This document shows, in pieces, positions 35,484 to 44,860 of a DNA stretch of 64,000 nt. The stretch is from JAJDXW01 sp965223775 (GTDB lineage: Bacteria > Pseudomonadota > Gammaproteobacteria > HK1), in the NCBI GenBank assembly GCA_965223775.1, contig OZ245021.1, forward strand, positions 806,001 through 870,000, given 5' to 3'. The notes beneath the pieces were generated by a model that saw only the letters and a program-made list of their open reading frames with translations, was not told the DNA's origin and did not search any database. The translations under genes were made by a program, and so were the position numbers. The stretch's first letter is position 1. Each line of letters begins with the position of its first letter.

Positions 35484-35557
35484 CGGCGTAGTCTACCGCG
35501 CGGAGTGTGCGGGAACCGGCTCGTTCCGATCCGGCCCGGAGGAGTCCGGCCCGTGGG

Positions 35558-36412
35558 CTACCGGTGATCGCGCACGATATGCTTCAGCCCCTCGAGCGCG
35601 ATGGACTGCATCTCCTGATCCAATGGTTCGGCGGGGTAGACCACGTATGCCGATATCGGGAAGAACGGAGCGTCGTGCACCTCGTGGAGTCGTCCCTCCT
35701 CGATCCAGGGGTCCGCGAGCGATCGGGTGAGATAGGCTGCGCCTCCCTGGAGCAGGATGAGATTCAGGGCAACTCCCGGCAGGGGCGTCCGGATCGACGG
35801 CATGCTCTGGTCCGGAAACGCGTCCGCGTAGGCGGAACGGAAGGAGTCGCCCCAGTCCACGAAGACGTAGTCGTCACGCCAGCTCTTGTCGAGCGAGCGC
35901 TGGTCGCTGGACACCAAGATGAGCTTGTCGGTGTAGAGGGTCTCGATCTTGAACCCGGGCTTGGTTCGGGGCCGGAACGCCACCGCGATATCGACGAGCG
36001 CAGTGTCGAGCCTGTGCATGAGCAACTCCGAGTCACCGGCTTCCACCCGGAGCGCGATCTCGGGATGGCGTTCGTTCACCCATCCGATCCATTCGGTCGC
36101 GAGCCACTCGGCGAGAACGGACTGGATCCCCAGTGCACACTCGATGCGCTGCGACTCCACGAGCGAGAGGTATTGCCGCCCGCGCTCCCATGCGCGTACC
36201 GCGGTGTCCGCGTAGGGGGCCATGCGCTGCCCGGGGCCGGTCAGCACCGCCCCGTTCTTGAGTCGCTGGAACAGAACCTGGCCGGTCTGCTCCTCCAGGG
36301 TGCGGATTCGCGCGCTCACGGTCGACTGGCTCACATGGAGCCTTTCCGCCGACCGGTGAAAGCTGCCGGTGCGCGCGACGTCGAGGAAGGTCCTCAGGTG
36401 CTCGATGTTCAC
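35558..36412 (-). CDS. LysR-family transcriptional regulator
   Basis: 284 residues. The N-terminal winged helix-turn-helix is clear (NIEHLRTFLDVARTGSFHRSAERLHVSQSTVSARIRTLEEQ, about residues 2-42), followed by the periplasmic-binding-like effector domain. It faces an AT-rich divergent region and the epoxide hydrolase gene, the usual arrangement for a LysR protein and its target. It could also regulate the MFS gene downstream. The effector is unknown. Confidence 0.93.
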   Translation of the reverse strand: MNIEHLRTFLDVARTGSFHRSAERLHVSQSTVSARIRTLEEQTGQVLFQRLKNGAVLTGPGQRMAPYADTAVRAWERGRQYLSLVESQRIECALGIQSVLAEWLATEWIGWVNERHPEIALRVEAGDSELLMHRLDTALVDIAVAFRPRTKPGFKIETLYTDKLILVSSDQRSLDKSWRDDYVFVDWGDSFRSAYADAFPDQSMPSIRTPLPGVALNLILLQGGAAYLTRSLADPWIEEGRLHEVHDAPFFPISAYVVYPAEPLDQEMQSIALEGLKHIVRDHR

Positions 36413-36681
36413 GGTGGGTGGACGTTCAATCAGACGACTTCAAGACCATATTCATAAGTATAGTCGTAAGTCCTGATACTGACAAGATACAATTATAAAT
36501 TGAACATAATCTATGATTTGTCCGTCCAATTAGTTTTGTTTTTCGGGTCGAACCGGCGAAGCGGGCCGAGTCCGAGGCCGGAGCCGGCGCGATCTCTGCG
36601 AGAATGGTCCGGGTCCGTCCCGCAGGCCGCTGCCCTTTCCGGAGCAGGAGCCTCCGGGAACGACGACGAGGGGGATGAGGC
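36413..36681. promoter_or_regulatory. AT-rich divergent control region between lysR-type gene and epoxide hydrolase
   Basis: About 36430-36545 is far richer in A+T than anything else in the window, with runs such as ATACAATTATAAATTGAAC and a GACTT/AAGTC inverted pair around 36436-36472. This suits LysR operator sites and promoters for both divergent genes. I cannot place a start site with confidence. Confidence 0.55.
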
Positions 36682-37845
36682 ATGACGGTGGCTCCCGAAC
36701 CGTTCCGGGTCGATGTCCCGGACGCAGTGCTCGCCGATCTCGGCGATCGCCTCGCCCGCACCCGATGGCCCGATCAGATCGACGCGTACGGGTGGCGGCA
36801 GGGGGCGGAGCTCGGGGCCGTCCGACGCTATGCCGCCTACTGGGCCGACGGCTACGACTGGCGGTCAGCGGAAGCGGGGCTCAACCAGTTCCACCATTTC
36901 CGCGCTCCGATCGGCGGCCTGCGCATCCATTTCGTTCACGAGCGCTCGCCCCACGAAGGCGCCACCCCGCTCCTCGTTCAGCACGGCTGGCCGGGTTCGT
37001 TCTTCGAGTTCCACAAGATGGTCGAGATGCTGACCCGACCGGAGCGCCATGGCGGCGAGCCCGGAGATGCGTTCCACGTCGTCGCTCCGTCCCTCCCGGG
37101 CTACGCGTTCTCGCAGGCGCCGCGCGAGCCGGGCATGCACCCGGGGGCGATCGGCGAGCTGATGCACGAGCTCATGCACGACGTGCTCGGCTACGAGCGC
37201 TACGCGGCGCAGGGAGGAGACTGGGGCGCACTCGTCGCATCGGCCATGGCGCTCCGGCATCCCGAATCGGTCGTGGGGTTGCACCTCAACATGCAGGGAT
37301 ACCGTGCGAAGACCGGCGCCGACGCCCGCCCCCTCGACGGCGAGGAGAAGGCCTGGCTCGCCAGGGCGCGCGAGGTGTTCGCGCAGGACATGGCGTACTT
37401 CGCCATCCAGGGCACGCGCCCGACCTCGCTCGGGTATGGCCTGCACGACTCGCCGGCGGGTCTGCTCGGGTGGTTCCTCGAGAAGTTCACCGCCTGGACC
37501 GACTGCAACGGCGTCCTCGACAACGCGGTCACCCGCGACGACTTCCTGACGAACCTGATGCTCTACTGGGTGACGGGCAGCATCGCCTCCGCCGCCCGCA
37601 TCTACTACGAGCACATCCACACCGGGCGGCGAGGGACGCTCGCGGCGGATGAACGGATCGAGGTTCCGACCGCGATGGCGGTCTTCCCCCGGGAGATCCT
37701 GGTCGGGCCGCGGCAGTGGGTGGAACGGGCGTACAACGTCGTCCGCTGGACGGAGATGCCCCGGGGCGGGCACTTCGCGGCGCTCGAGCAGCCCGAGCTG
37801 CTCGCGGCCGACATCCGCGCCTTCTTCCGGGGCCGCTCGCCCTGA
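36682..37845 (+). CDS. Epoxide hydrolase, microsomal/EHN type
   Basis: 387 residues. The N-terminal EHN domain (about 5-110) precedes an alpha/beta-hydrolase core with oxyanion-hole motif HGWPGSFFEF (101-110), nucleophile Asp180 in GGDWGA, and the catalytic His in RGGHFAALEQPE near the C-terminus. It opens epoxides to diols. Divergent from the LysR gene, which probably controls it. An alcohol dehydrogenase on the opposite strand ends 43 bases after it. Confidence 0.93.
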   Translation: MTVAPEPFRVDVPDAVLADLGDRLARTRWPDQIDAYGWRQGAELGAVRRYAAYWADGYDWRSAEAGLNQFHHFRAPIGGLRIHFVHERSPHEGATPLLVQHGWPGSFFEFHKMVEMLTRPERHGGEPGDAFHVVAPSLPGYAFSQAPREPGMHPGAIGELMHELMHDVLGYERYAAQGGDWGALVASAMALRHPESVVGLHLNMQGYRAKTGADARPLDGEEKAWLARAREVFAQDMAYFAIQGTRPTSLGYGLHDSPAGLLGWFLEKFTAWTDCNGVLDNAVTRDDFLTNLMLYWVTGSIASAARIYYEHIHTGRRGTLAADERIEVPTAMAVFPREILVGPRQWVERAYNVVRWTEMPRGGHFAALEQPELLAADIRAFFRGRSP

Positions 37846-37888
37846 CCGAGCTCCGCGGCCGGGCCGACCCGGCCGCCCGCGGGCGGGG

Positions 37889-38983
37889 TCAGGTGTGCAG
37901 GATGACGCCGCGGGCGTTCACCCCTCGCTCGAGGTCCTCGAACGCCTGCGGGGCTTCGTCGAGCGCATAGGTGCGGGTCACCATGGCGTCCAGATCGAGC
38001 AGTCCCCTCCGGTAGAGGTCGAGGTACATCGGGAAGTCCACCTTGAAGTTGACGCTGCCGTACATGCACCCGCGGATCGTCTTGGAGGTGAGCGGCAGGA
38101 TGAGGGAGTTCACCGAGAACCGTTCTTCCGCTCGCCCCACCCCGACCAGCACCGCCGTTCCGCCCCGGCGCGCGGCCTTGACGCAGGTCTCGATGGTCGC
38201 GGGGAGGCCGATCACCTCGAACGCGTAGTCCACGCCGATCCCGCCGGTCATCGCCATGATTTCGCGCAGCGCGTGGCCTCCCGGGGTGATCGTGTCGGTC
38301 GCGCCGAACGTCCTCGCCATCTCCATCTTCTCGGCCGAGAGGTCGATGGCGATGATCTGCTTCGCACCGGCGATGCGGCAGCCCTGGATGACGGAGAGGC
38401 CGACTCCACCGCATCCGACCACCGCCACCGTGGAGCCCGGGCGCACCGCCGCCGTCTTGATGGCCGCCCCGACGCCGGTGGTGACCCCGCATCCGACGAG
38501 GGCGGCCGCCTCGAAGGGGATGTCCTTCTCGATGGGAACGACGCAGATGCCGGGGACGACCGCCTGTTCGGCCATGTTGCCGAGGAATGACATCACCCGT
38601 ACATCCTCGCCGTTACGGTGTACCCGGGTGGTGCCGTCGAGCTGGTTGCCTTCGTTGGGGGCGACCGAGCAGAGATAGGGCTCGTCGTGGACGCAATGGA
38701 AGCACTCGCCGCACTGGGGGATGAAGGAGAGCACCACGTGGTCGCCGGGACGGACGTGGCTCACCCCTTCGCCGACCTCCTCGACGATTCCCGCTCCTTC
38801 GTGCCCGAGCACGACCGGAAACGCGCTCGGAATGGTCCCGTTCAGGATGGAAAGGTCGGAGTGACAGACTCCGGTCGCCATCATCCGCACCTTGACCTCG
38901 CCGCTCCGCGGCGGGTCGAGCTCCACGTCCACGACGGCAAGTTTGTCGAGCTCGGTTGCCACTACCGCCTTCATTTGCGTCAT
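37889..38983 (-). CDS. Zinc-dependent alcohol dehydrogenase (MDR, aryl-alcohol/class III-like)
   Basis: 364 residues. Catalytic Zn ligands start at GVCHSDL and GHEGAGIVEEVG; the structural Zn lobe is PQCGECFHCVHDEPYLC with four Cys; the Rossmann motif is GCGGVGLSVIQG followed by Asp, pointing to NAD. It interconverts alcohols and aldehydes. The convergent end with the epoxide hydrolase gene leaves 43 bases. The upstream 200 bases hold no gene. Confidence 0.92.
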   Translation of the reverse strand: MTQMKAVVATELDKLAVVDVELDPPRSGEVKVRMMATGVCHSDLSILNGTIPSAFPVVLGHEGAGIVEEVGEGVSHVRPGDHVVLSFIPQCGECFHCVHDEPYLCSVAPNEGNQLDGTTRVHRNGEDVRVMSFLGNMAEQAVVPGICVVPIEKDIPFEAAALVGCGVTTGVGAAIKTAAVRPGSTVAVVGCGGVGLSVIQGCRIAGAKQIIAIDLSAEKMEMARTFGATDTITPGGHALREIMAMTGGIGVDYAFEVIGLPATIETCVKAARRGGTAVLVGVGRAEERFSVNSLILPLTSKTIRGCMYGSVNFKVDFPMYLDLYRRGLLDLDAMVTRTYALDEAPQAFEDLERGVNARGVILHT

Positions 38984-39183
38984 CCCCTCTTCCGGTCAGT
39001 CAACGGTTCATTTCCCGGCGCGTGTCCGGGGCAGCAGGATCTTAGCGCGGGTTTCACAGCCTGTCGGAGATGCGGAGGCGGAGCGGAGTCCTTGCGAGGA
39101 TCCCCCCCTCTCGTGAATGCGTCACCCGCGTCATCCCGATGCGGCGCCGGACGGCGCTCTCTTCCGGGCCGGCGGGGCCGGGG

Positions 39184-39576
39184 CTATCCCGGTTCCGCGG
39201 GCGTGATCCAGCCGACGACGCCACCCACCTTGTCCTGCACGACCGATATGCGTCCGACACCGGGCACATCGAACGGCTCGCGGCAGATCGTGCCGCCGGC
39301 GGCTCCGACTTCCCGGAGGCGCGCATCGACGTCGTCGACCGCGATGTAGGCGAACCAGTGGTCCGGCACCTCGTCCATGCCCTGGCCCTTGCATATCTCG
39401 AAGATACCGCCGACGGGCTCGCCGCCCGACATGCAGACCGTGTATTCGCCGCCGTCTCCCATCGGGAGCCGGTCGTAGGTCCAGCCGAGGGTCCGCGCGT
39501 AGAACTCCCTCGCTTCACTTGGGTTCCACGTGTTCAGCTCGTTCCAGTGAAAATGCCCGTGTCTCGTGTCCGGCAT
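39184..39576 (-). CDS. VOC-family (glyoxalase/bleomycin-resistance-like) protein
   Basis: 130 residues with the paired beta-alpha-beta-beta-beta modules of the vicinal oxygen chelate fold: HFHWNELNTWNPSEAREFYARTLGW, then GGIFEI, and the second module AYIAVDDVDARLREVGAAGG. Potential metal ligands are the early His and the Glu in GGIFEI. Function unknown; members include lyases, dioxygenases and antibiotic-binding proteins. Confidence 0.85.
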   Translation of the reverse strand: MPDTRHGHFHWNELNTWNPSEAREFYARTLGWTYDRLPMGDGGEYTVCMSGGEPVGGIFEICKGQGMDEVPDHWFAYIAVDDVDARLREVGAAGGTICREPFDVPGVGRISVVQDKVGGVVGWITPAEPG

Positions 39577-39900
39577 CTGCGTCTCTCCTCCTCAAGTCCA
39601 TCGGGCCGCGGGGGTGCGGCTCGTTGGATCCCGCCCCGGGCGGCCGGATTCTGCGGTTCGGGCACGGCTTTGTCGATACGCAGGACGTTCCGATCGGATC
39701 GCTCGGATCCCGGAGCTCGTGGCGGCACCGATTGCGCCCTCCGCGGTTCGTTCATCGTGGTCCGGTCCCCGGCCCCTGCTCCGGCCTCGCCGGAGCCACC
39801 GTGAAACGTCCGATTCACGGTCCGGAGGCCATTCGCAGTCGCTGCCCCCGGCCGGCTGCCGTGCTCGCGCCGGAGGACCGGCTCTTCGACCTGGCCGCGC
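39577..39900. other. Intergenic stretch without a supported gene
   Basis: 324 bases between two minus-strand genes. Open frames here are antisense or low-quality and show no family pattern. It probably carries the promoter of the VOC gene. Confidence 0.45.
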
Positions 39901-41196
39901 TCAGGGGTCGCGTGCGGGCGGACGGTCCACCGTGCGCGGGCAGCGTTCGTGCGCGTTCGCGAGGAGCGTGTACCGGGATCGGATACGGGCGGCCAGGGCG
40001 GCCGGCCACGCGGCGCTTTCCACGTGGTCGAGGAATCGGTCGAGAACCATCGCGAAATGGGCCTCGTGCGGGGTGTGGAGCGCGTCCGGAATGACGATCT
40101 CCTGCCCGAGGGGTGACGGCCGGCGGGCGAGCCCGGGAAAATCGGCTTGCCAGCTCGCGAGCGCCTCTTCGACCCGGGCATCGAAGCGCTTGCTTGCCCG
40201 CTTCGGGACCAGGTGCAGCTCGGCTCGAAAGGCGGTCTCCGGCCCCCGCCGGGCGACGATCTTCGCTTCCGTCCCCCGCACGGTGGTGCGGTGGGCGTCG
40301 CCGCCGCCCGCCGGCTCGATCTGCCCCCACTCGGCCCGCTGGCGCACGGCGGCGCCGCGAACCCGGTATCGGATCTCCCCGTTGCAGGCGAGGGCGAGCG
40401 TCCCACCCGTCACCCGGTCGCGAAGCGGATCGGGAAACTCCGCAAGTCCCGTGCTCGTGCGGAACAGATCGAGCGGCACCGGCGTGCTCCACCGATCCGC
40501 GCCCTCGATCTCGAAGTCGCGCTCGCGGTCGAGTTCGACGTCGTCCTCCAGCAGCCACTGCGCCTGGTCGGTCATGTGGGACTGGATATCCACCAGACCG
40601 TCGCCCTGGATCCGCGTGTCGTAGTACCAGGGAGGGCGGCGCAGCGGCCTTCCGTCTACCGCCTTGAGCAGGTGATGGACGGACCGGAGGTCGAGGACCG
40701 GTTCCTCGCCGCCGGAATCGAACCCACCGAAGAGCTCCGCGGTCGCCGCGATCCGGGGCGTGAGCCGGGCCGTCGTCTCGTGGCGGGAGGTCATGATGTC
40801 CATTGCGACCGGCGGGCCGGCGGTCGCCCGACGGAGGGAAGGAAGCGCGCAGGGATCGGTGAGCCACGGCTTGTCGGCGAGCACGTGGAACCCCGCCGCA
40901 TGCAGCCTCGCGATGGCGCCGAGCTTGGGCTGGTTCCGGCCGGCGAGGACGACGACGGCTCCGTGCCGCTCCTCGACGAGCGTCCGCTCCGGGTCGCCGG
41001 ATTCGTGGACATGCAGATGCCAGTCCGTCGGATGGCCGGTACGGGCGTTGAAGGAGCGGACGAGGGCAGTGAAGGCGTCGCGTTCCGGGCCGGGTCTCGC
41101 GTAGAGATGGATGGCCGGGTCCACCCGAGGGTTTCGCATCCGCAGGATGAGGGCGGCGTGGAAATGTCCGGGTTCGAGGAAGAGCAGGGTGTGCAT
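39901..41196 (-). CDS. Gfo/Idh/MocA-like putative oxidoreductase
   Basis: 431 residues from ATG 41196. The N-terminal half has a Rossmann-like layout (HTLLFLEPGHFHAALILRMR; GAVVVLAGRNQPKLGAIARLHAAGFHVLADKPW), where the DKPW motif corresponds to the EKP of Gfo/Idh proteins. The C-terminal half matches the 'putative oxidoreductase C' type. The Gly-rich loop is unusual, so NAD binding may be altered. Inositol-type genes lie close by (42067-44827) on the other strand, suggesting sugar or cyclitol metabolism, by inference only. Confidence 0.75.
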   Translation of the reverse strand: MHTLLFLEPGHFHAALILRMRNPRVDPAIHLYARPGPERDAFTALVRSFNARTGHPTDWHLHVHESGDPERTLVEERHGAVVVLAGRNQPKLGAIARLHAAGFHVLADKPWLTDPCALPSLRRATAGPPVAMDIMTSRHETTARLTPRIAATAELFGGFDSGGEEPVLDLRSVHHLLKAVDGRPLRRPPWYYDTRIQGDGLVDIQSHMTDQAQWLLEDDVELDRERDFEIEGADRWSTPVPLDLFRTSTGLAEFPDPLRDRVTGGTLALACNGEIRYRVRGAAVRQRAEWGQIEPAGGGDAHRTTVRGTEAKIVARRGPETAFRAELHLVPKRASKRFDARVEEALASWQADFPGLARRPSPLGQEIVIPDALHTPHEAHFAMVLDRFLDHVESAAWPAALAARIRSRYTLLANAHERCPRTVDRPPARDP

Positions 41197-41511
41197 CGCG
41201 GATAGTCGCCGGTCGGGGCTGGTGCGGATATTTGACCCATCTTGCGCCGCGGATACCAATCCGCCGGGTCGGCTCCCGGGCTCGCCGCGGTTGTGCACCG
41301 CGCACCCTCGCTGCGCCTTCTCGCCGTAGCGGCCATGTCCGCCGCGCGGCTCGACCCGCTGCCGCGCAATTCGCCGCTCCACACGTTCGCCGCGCGCGTC
41401 GCGATGAGGATTGGCGGAACCTGCGCGCGGGGGACGCTGGCCTGCCCGGCGTGCCATGATTGACGACGAGCCGCCGGGCGGGGCGGCAGTGGCAAGGAGT
41501 CGAAGATCGCA
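41197..41511. other. Divergent intergenic region, no gene seen
   Basis: 315 bases between the Gfo/Idh-like gene (minus) and the MaoC-like gene (plus). It must carry both promoters. Several short frames exist but have no recognisable content. AAGGAG at about 41493 serves the MaoC gene start at 41512. Confidence 0.45.
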
Positions 41512-41997
41512 ATGGAAAACGGTTGGTTCGAGGATTTTGCGGTCGGGAGGGTCTTTCGTACCCCGGGCAAGACGCTGAGCGAGGCCGAGATGCTCCAATG
41601 GGCGTTCGCGTACGACCCTCAGCCGTTTCACATGGACAAGGTCGCGGCCGGACGCTCGGTCTACGGCGGGCTCATCGCGAGCGGCTGGCTGCTCGGCACG
41701 ATCGCGTTTCGCCTGTTCACGGCCCTTCGTCCCTTTGCGCCCGAGGCGAGCCTCGGTTCTCCGGGCGTGGACGAGATACGATGGCGGGCGCCGGTCCGGC
41801 CGGGTGATACGGTATGCGTGGTGGTGACGGTGGTGGATCGGAGGATGTCGAGGTCGAACCCGGACCGCGGCATCGTCCAGATGGATTGGGAAATGCTGAA
41901 TCAGCGGGAGGAGGTCGTCCTCACCATGCGCGGCCCGGTCTTCGTCCGGCCGCGGCCCCCGGACGGCGGGCCGGCCGGAGAGTCCCGCTCGGGCTGA
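41512..41997 (+). CDS. MaoC-like dehydratase / hot-dog-fold protein
   Basis: 161 residues. The hydratase-type motif YDPQPFHMDKVAA with the catalytic Asp and His, followed by GLIASGWLLGTIAFRL, identifies a MaoC/R-hydratase-like hot-dog protein. It would hydrate an enoyl-CoA or a similar thioester. It is the first gene of a plus-strand run with iolD and iolE, 69 bases before iolD. Confidence 0.88.
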   Translation: MENGWFEDFAVGRVFRTPGKTLSEAEMLQWAFAYDPQPFHMDKVAAGRSVYGGLIASGWLLGTIAFRLFTALRPFAPEASLGSPGVDEIRWRAPVRPGDTVCVVVTVVDRRMSRSNPDRGIVQMDWEMLNQREEVVLTMRGPVFVRPRPPDGGPAGESRSG

Positions 41998-42066
41998 GAA
42001 GGCAGGAGCCCGGATCGAAGGACGGCGGCCCGGGGCTCCCCGACAGACGGGAGACAGGAGAAGGAC

Positions 42067-43917
42067 ATGGCGGTGAAGACCGTACGACTCACCATGGCCC
42101 AGGCGCTCGTTCGCTACCTGTGCAACCAGTGGGTGAAGACCGAGAGCGGCCGCGAACGGCTCTTCCCGGGCGTATTCGGGATCTTCGGGCACGGCAACGT
42201 GACCTGTCTCGCCGAGGCGCTGGAGGCGGTGCGGGACGAGCTTCCCACCTGGCGCGGCCAGAACGAGCAGTCGATGGCGCTCGCCGCGCTCGGCTTCGCC
42301 CGCGCTCGCCGGCGCCGGCAGATCATGGTCGCGACCTCGTCGATCGGGCCGGGGGCCACCAACATGGTGACCGCCGCCGCCGTCGGCCACTCGAACCGGC
42401 TGCCGATCCTCATCCTGTCGGGCGACGTCTTCGCGAACCGACGGCCCGACCCGGTGCTGCAGCAGGTCGAGCATTTCGCCGCCCCCAGCACGTCGGTCAA
42501 CGATGCGTTCCGCTCTGTCTCCCGCTACTGGGACCGCGTCACCCACCCGGAGCAGATCGTTTCCTCCCTTCCCCAGGCGACCGCCGTGATGATCGATCCG
42601 GCCGACTGTGGCCCCGCCTTCATCGGTCTCTGCCAGGATACCCAGGAGCTCGCGTACGACTACCCGGAGGCGTTCTTCGAGCCGGTGGTCCACGTCATCC
42701 CGCGCCCGCGCCCGGATCGGGACCAGGTCGGGGCGGCGGCCCGGCTCCTCGCGGCGGCCCGGCGCCCCCTCATCATCGCGGGCGGCGGGGTCCGCTATTC
42801 GCTTGCCGAGGCGGAGCTCGCCGCCTTCGCCGCGAGCCGCGGGATCCCGGTCGCGGAGACGGTGGCGGGCCGGGGGGTGCTGGTCCACGACGACCCGGTC
42901 AACGTGGGTCCGGTCGGGGTCATCGGGTCGGCGTCGGCCAATGCGCTCGCCGCGGATGCGGACATCGTCCTCGCGATCGGGACCCGGCTGCAGGACTTCA
43001 CCACCGGGTCGTGGAGCGCGTTCTCGCCGCAGGCCCGGTTCGTCGCCGTCAACGCCGCGCGCTTCGATGCGGTCAAGCACCGCGCGGCGCCGGTGGTGGG
43101 CGACGCGCGCGAGGGGATCGCGGAGCTCGACGCGGCCCTCGGCGACTGGTCGGCCGAGCCGGACTGGACGGCGCGGGCGCGGCGCGAGTACGCGGAGTGG
43201 AACCGCACCGTCGACGCCGCCACCCGCCCCGGCAACGCACCGGTCCCGAGCTACGCCCAGGTTATCGGAGCGGTCAACCGGGCGGCCGGCGAGCGAGACC
43301 TCGTGCTTACCGCGGCGGGGGGGCTGCCCGGGGAGCTCATGAAGAACTGGAAGGTCAAATCTCCCGGCACGTTCGACCTCGAGTTCGGGTACTCGTGCAT
43401 GGGGTACGAGATCGCGGGCGGCTGGGGAGCGGCGATGGCCGACCCCGACCGGGCGGTGTACGCCCTCGTCGGGGACGGCTCCTACCTCATGATGAACTCG
43501 GACATCTATTCCTCCGTCCTTACCGGACACAAGCTGATCGTCGTGGTCTGCGACAACGGGGGCTTCGCGGTGATCGACCGCCTGCAGAACTTCAAGGGCG
43601 GGGCTTCGTTCAACAACTACATCCGCGACAGCCGCCTCGCCGGAGAGCCGTTCGCGGTCGACTTCGCGGCCCACGCCCGGGCGATGGGCGCGCAGGCGCG
43701 CCGGGTGCAGAGCATCGGGGACCTCGAGGACGCCCTCGAGTGGGCGCGGGGGACGGACCGCACCACCGTCATCGCCCTCGAGACGGACGGGACGGTCTGG
43801 ACCCCGGGCGACGCCTGGTGGGATCTCGGGGTGCCGGAGGTGAGCGCCCGCGAGGCGGTACGCGACGCACGGGCCGAGCACGAGGCGGGGCGGACCCGCC
43901 AGCGGATCGGGGTGTAG
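42067..43917 (+). CDS. iolD: 3D-(3,5/4)-trihydroxycyclohexane-1,2-dione acylhydrolase
   Basis: 616 residues, the usual IolD length. A ThDP enzyme: activating Glu in RGQNEQSMALAALG, the central domain with GSASANALAADADIVLAIGTR, and the ThDP/Mg motif GDGSYLMMNSDIY ... DNGGF. It opens the cyclohexane ring in inositol breakdown, giving 5-deoxyglucuronate. The start is ATG 42067 after GGAGAAGG. iolE follows 4 bases after the stop. Confidence 0.93.
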   Translation: MAVKTVRLTMAQALVRYLCNQWVKTESGRERLFPGVFGIFGHGNVTCLAEALEAVRDELPTWRGQNEQSMALAALGFARARRRRQIMVATSSIGPGATNMVTAAAVGHSNRLPILILSGDVFANRRPDPVLQQVEHFAAPSTSVNDAFRSVSRYWDRVTHPEQIVSSLPQATAVMIDPADCGPAFIGLCQDTQELAYDYPEAFFEPVVHVIPRPRPDRDQVGAAARLLAAARRPLIIAGGGVRYSLAEAELAAFAASRGIPVAETVAGRGVLVHDDPVNVGPVGVIGSASANALAADADIVLAIGTRLQDFTTGSWSAFSPQARFVAVNAARFDAVKHRAAPVVGDAREGIAELDAALGDWSAEPDWTARARREYAEWNRTVDAATRPGNAPVPSYAQVIGAVNRAAGERDLVLTAAGGLPGELMKNWKVKSPGTFDLEFGYSCMGYEIAGGWGAAMADPDRAVYALVGDGSYLMMNSDIYSSVLTGHKLIVVVCDNGGFAVIDRLQNFKGGASFNNYIRDSRLAGEPFAVDFAAHARAMGAQARRVQSIGDLEDALEWARGTDRTTVIALETDGTVWTPGDAWWDLGVPEVSAREAVRDARAEHEAGRTRQRIGV

Positions 43918-43921
43918 GACC

Positions 43922-44827
43922 ATGAAGCAGGCACGCCTCGGCGTCGCGCCCATTGCGTGGACGAACGACGACCTGCCGCAGCTCGGCGGCGACACCTCGC
44001 TCGACACGTGCCTCGCGGAGATGGCCGAGGCCGGCTACTCCGGCACCGAGACCGGGGGCAAGTACCCCCGGACCGCGAACGAGCTCGGGCCGATCCTCGA
44101 AAGGCACGCTCTCGCGCTCGTGTCGGGCTGGTATTCGGGAGAACTGCTCCACAACTCGGTCGAAGAGGAGATGAAGCGGGCGGAGGGCCAAGTCCGGTTA
44201 TTCCGCGAGCTCGGCGCCTATGCGTTCGTGTACGGCGAGACCGCGAACTCCATTCAAGGCCGACGCGAGGTGCCGCTTTCCCGCCGTCCGTCCCTGACGA
44301 ACGCCGCGATGGCGGACTACGGCCGGCGCGTGGACGAGTTCGCCGCGTGGGTCAACGAGACGTGCGGGGCGCCGTTCGCCTACCACCACCACATGGGAGC
44401 CGTCGTCCAGTTCGAGGACGAGGTCGAACGCTTCCTCGCGCGCACCGCGGACGAGACGGGCCTGCTGTTCGACACCGGGCACCTCCAGTTCGCGGGCGGG
44501 GATCCGATCGCAGCGATCGCCCGCTGGGGCTCTCGCATCCGCCACGTCCATTGCAAGGACGTGCGGGCCGACGTGCTCGCGGGCATCGATTGGGAGCGGG
44601 ACTCGTTCCTCGATGCCGTATTGGCCGGCGTCTTCACCGTTCCCGGCGACGGGATGATCGATTTCGGCGCCGTCGCCCGCGAGCTGATGGCGGTCGGCTA
44701 CGAAGGCTGGTTCCTCGTCGAGGCGGAGCAGGACCCGGCCAGGGCCAATCCCCTCGAGTACTCGGCGAAGGGCCGGGCGGCGCTCGCCGGAGCCCTCACC
44801 ACCGCCGGCTACGAGGTCGTCGCGTAG
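43922..44827 (+). CDS. iolE: 2-keto-myo-inositol dehydratase (inosose dehydratase)
   Basis: 301 residues with the xylose-isomerase-like TIM barrel: GVAPIAWTNDDLPQLGG, EMAEAGYSGTETGGKYP, metal-ligand segments YHHHMGAVVQ, LLFDTGHLQFAGGDP and VHCKDVRADV, and FLVEAEQDP. It feeds IolD. The rest of the pathway (iolA, B, C, G, J) is absent from the window, so it is either scattered or this pair serves a related cyclitol. Confidence 0.93.
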   Translation: MKQARLGVAPIAWTNDDLPQLGGDTSLDTCLAEMAEAGYSGTETGGKYPRTANELGPILERHALALVSGWYSGELLHNSVEEEMKRAEGQVRLFRELGAYAFVYGETANSIQGRREVPLSRRPSLTNAAMADYGRRVDEFAAWVNETCGAPFAYHHHMGAVVQFEDEVERFLARTADETGLLFDTGHLQFAGGDPIAAIARWGSRIRHVHCKDVRADVLAGIDWERDSFLDAVLAGVFTVPGDGMIDFGAVARELMAVGYEGWFLVEAEQDPARANPLEYSAKGRAALAGALTTAGYEVVA

Positions 44828-44860
44828 CGGACCGCTCGGAGCGGCAGTCCCGGACGGCGG

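Noticed and set aside
39901..44007. 1368-codon minus-strand ORF spanning several genes
   Set aside because: Only the 39901-41196 part has family-like sequence; the rest is antisense to MaoC, iolD and their spacer.
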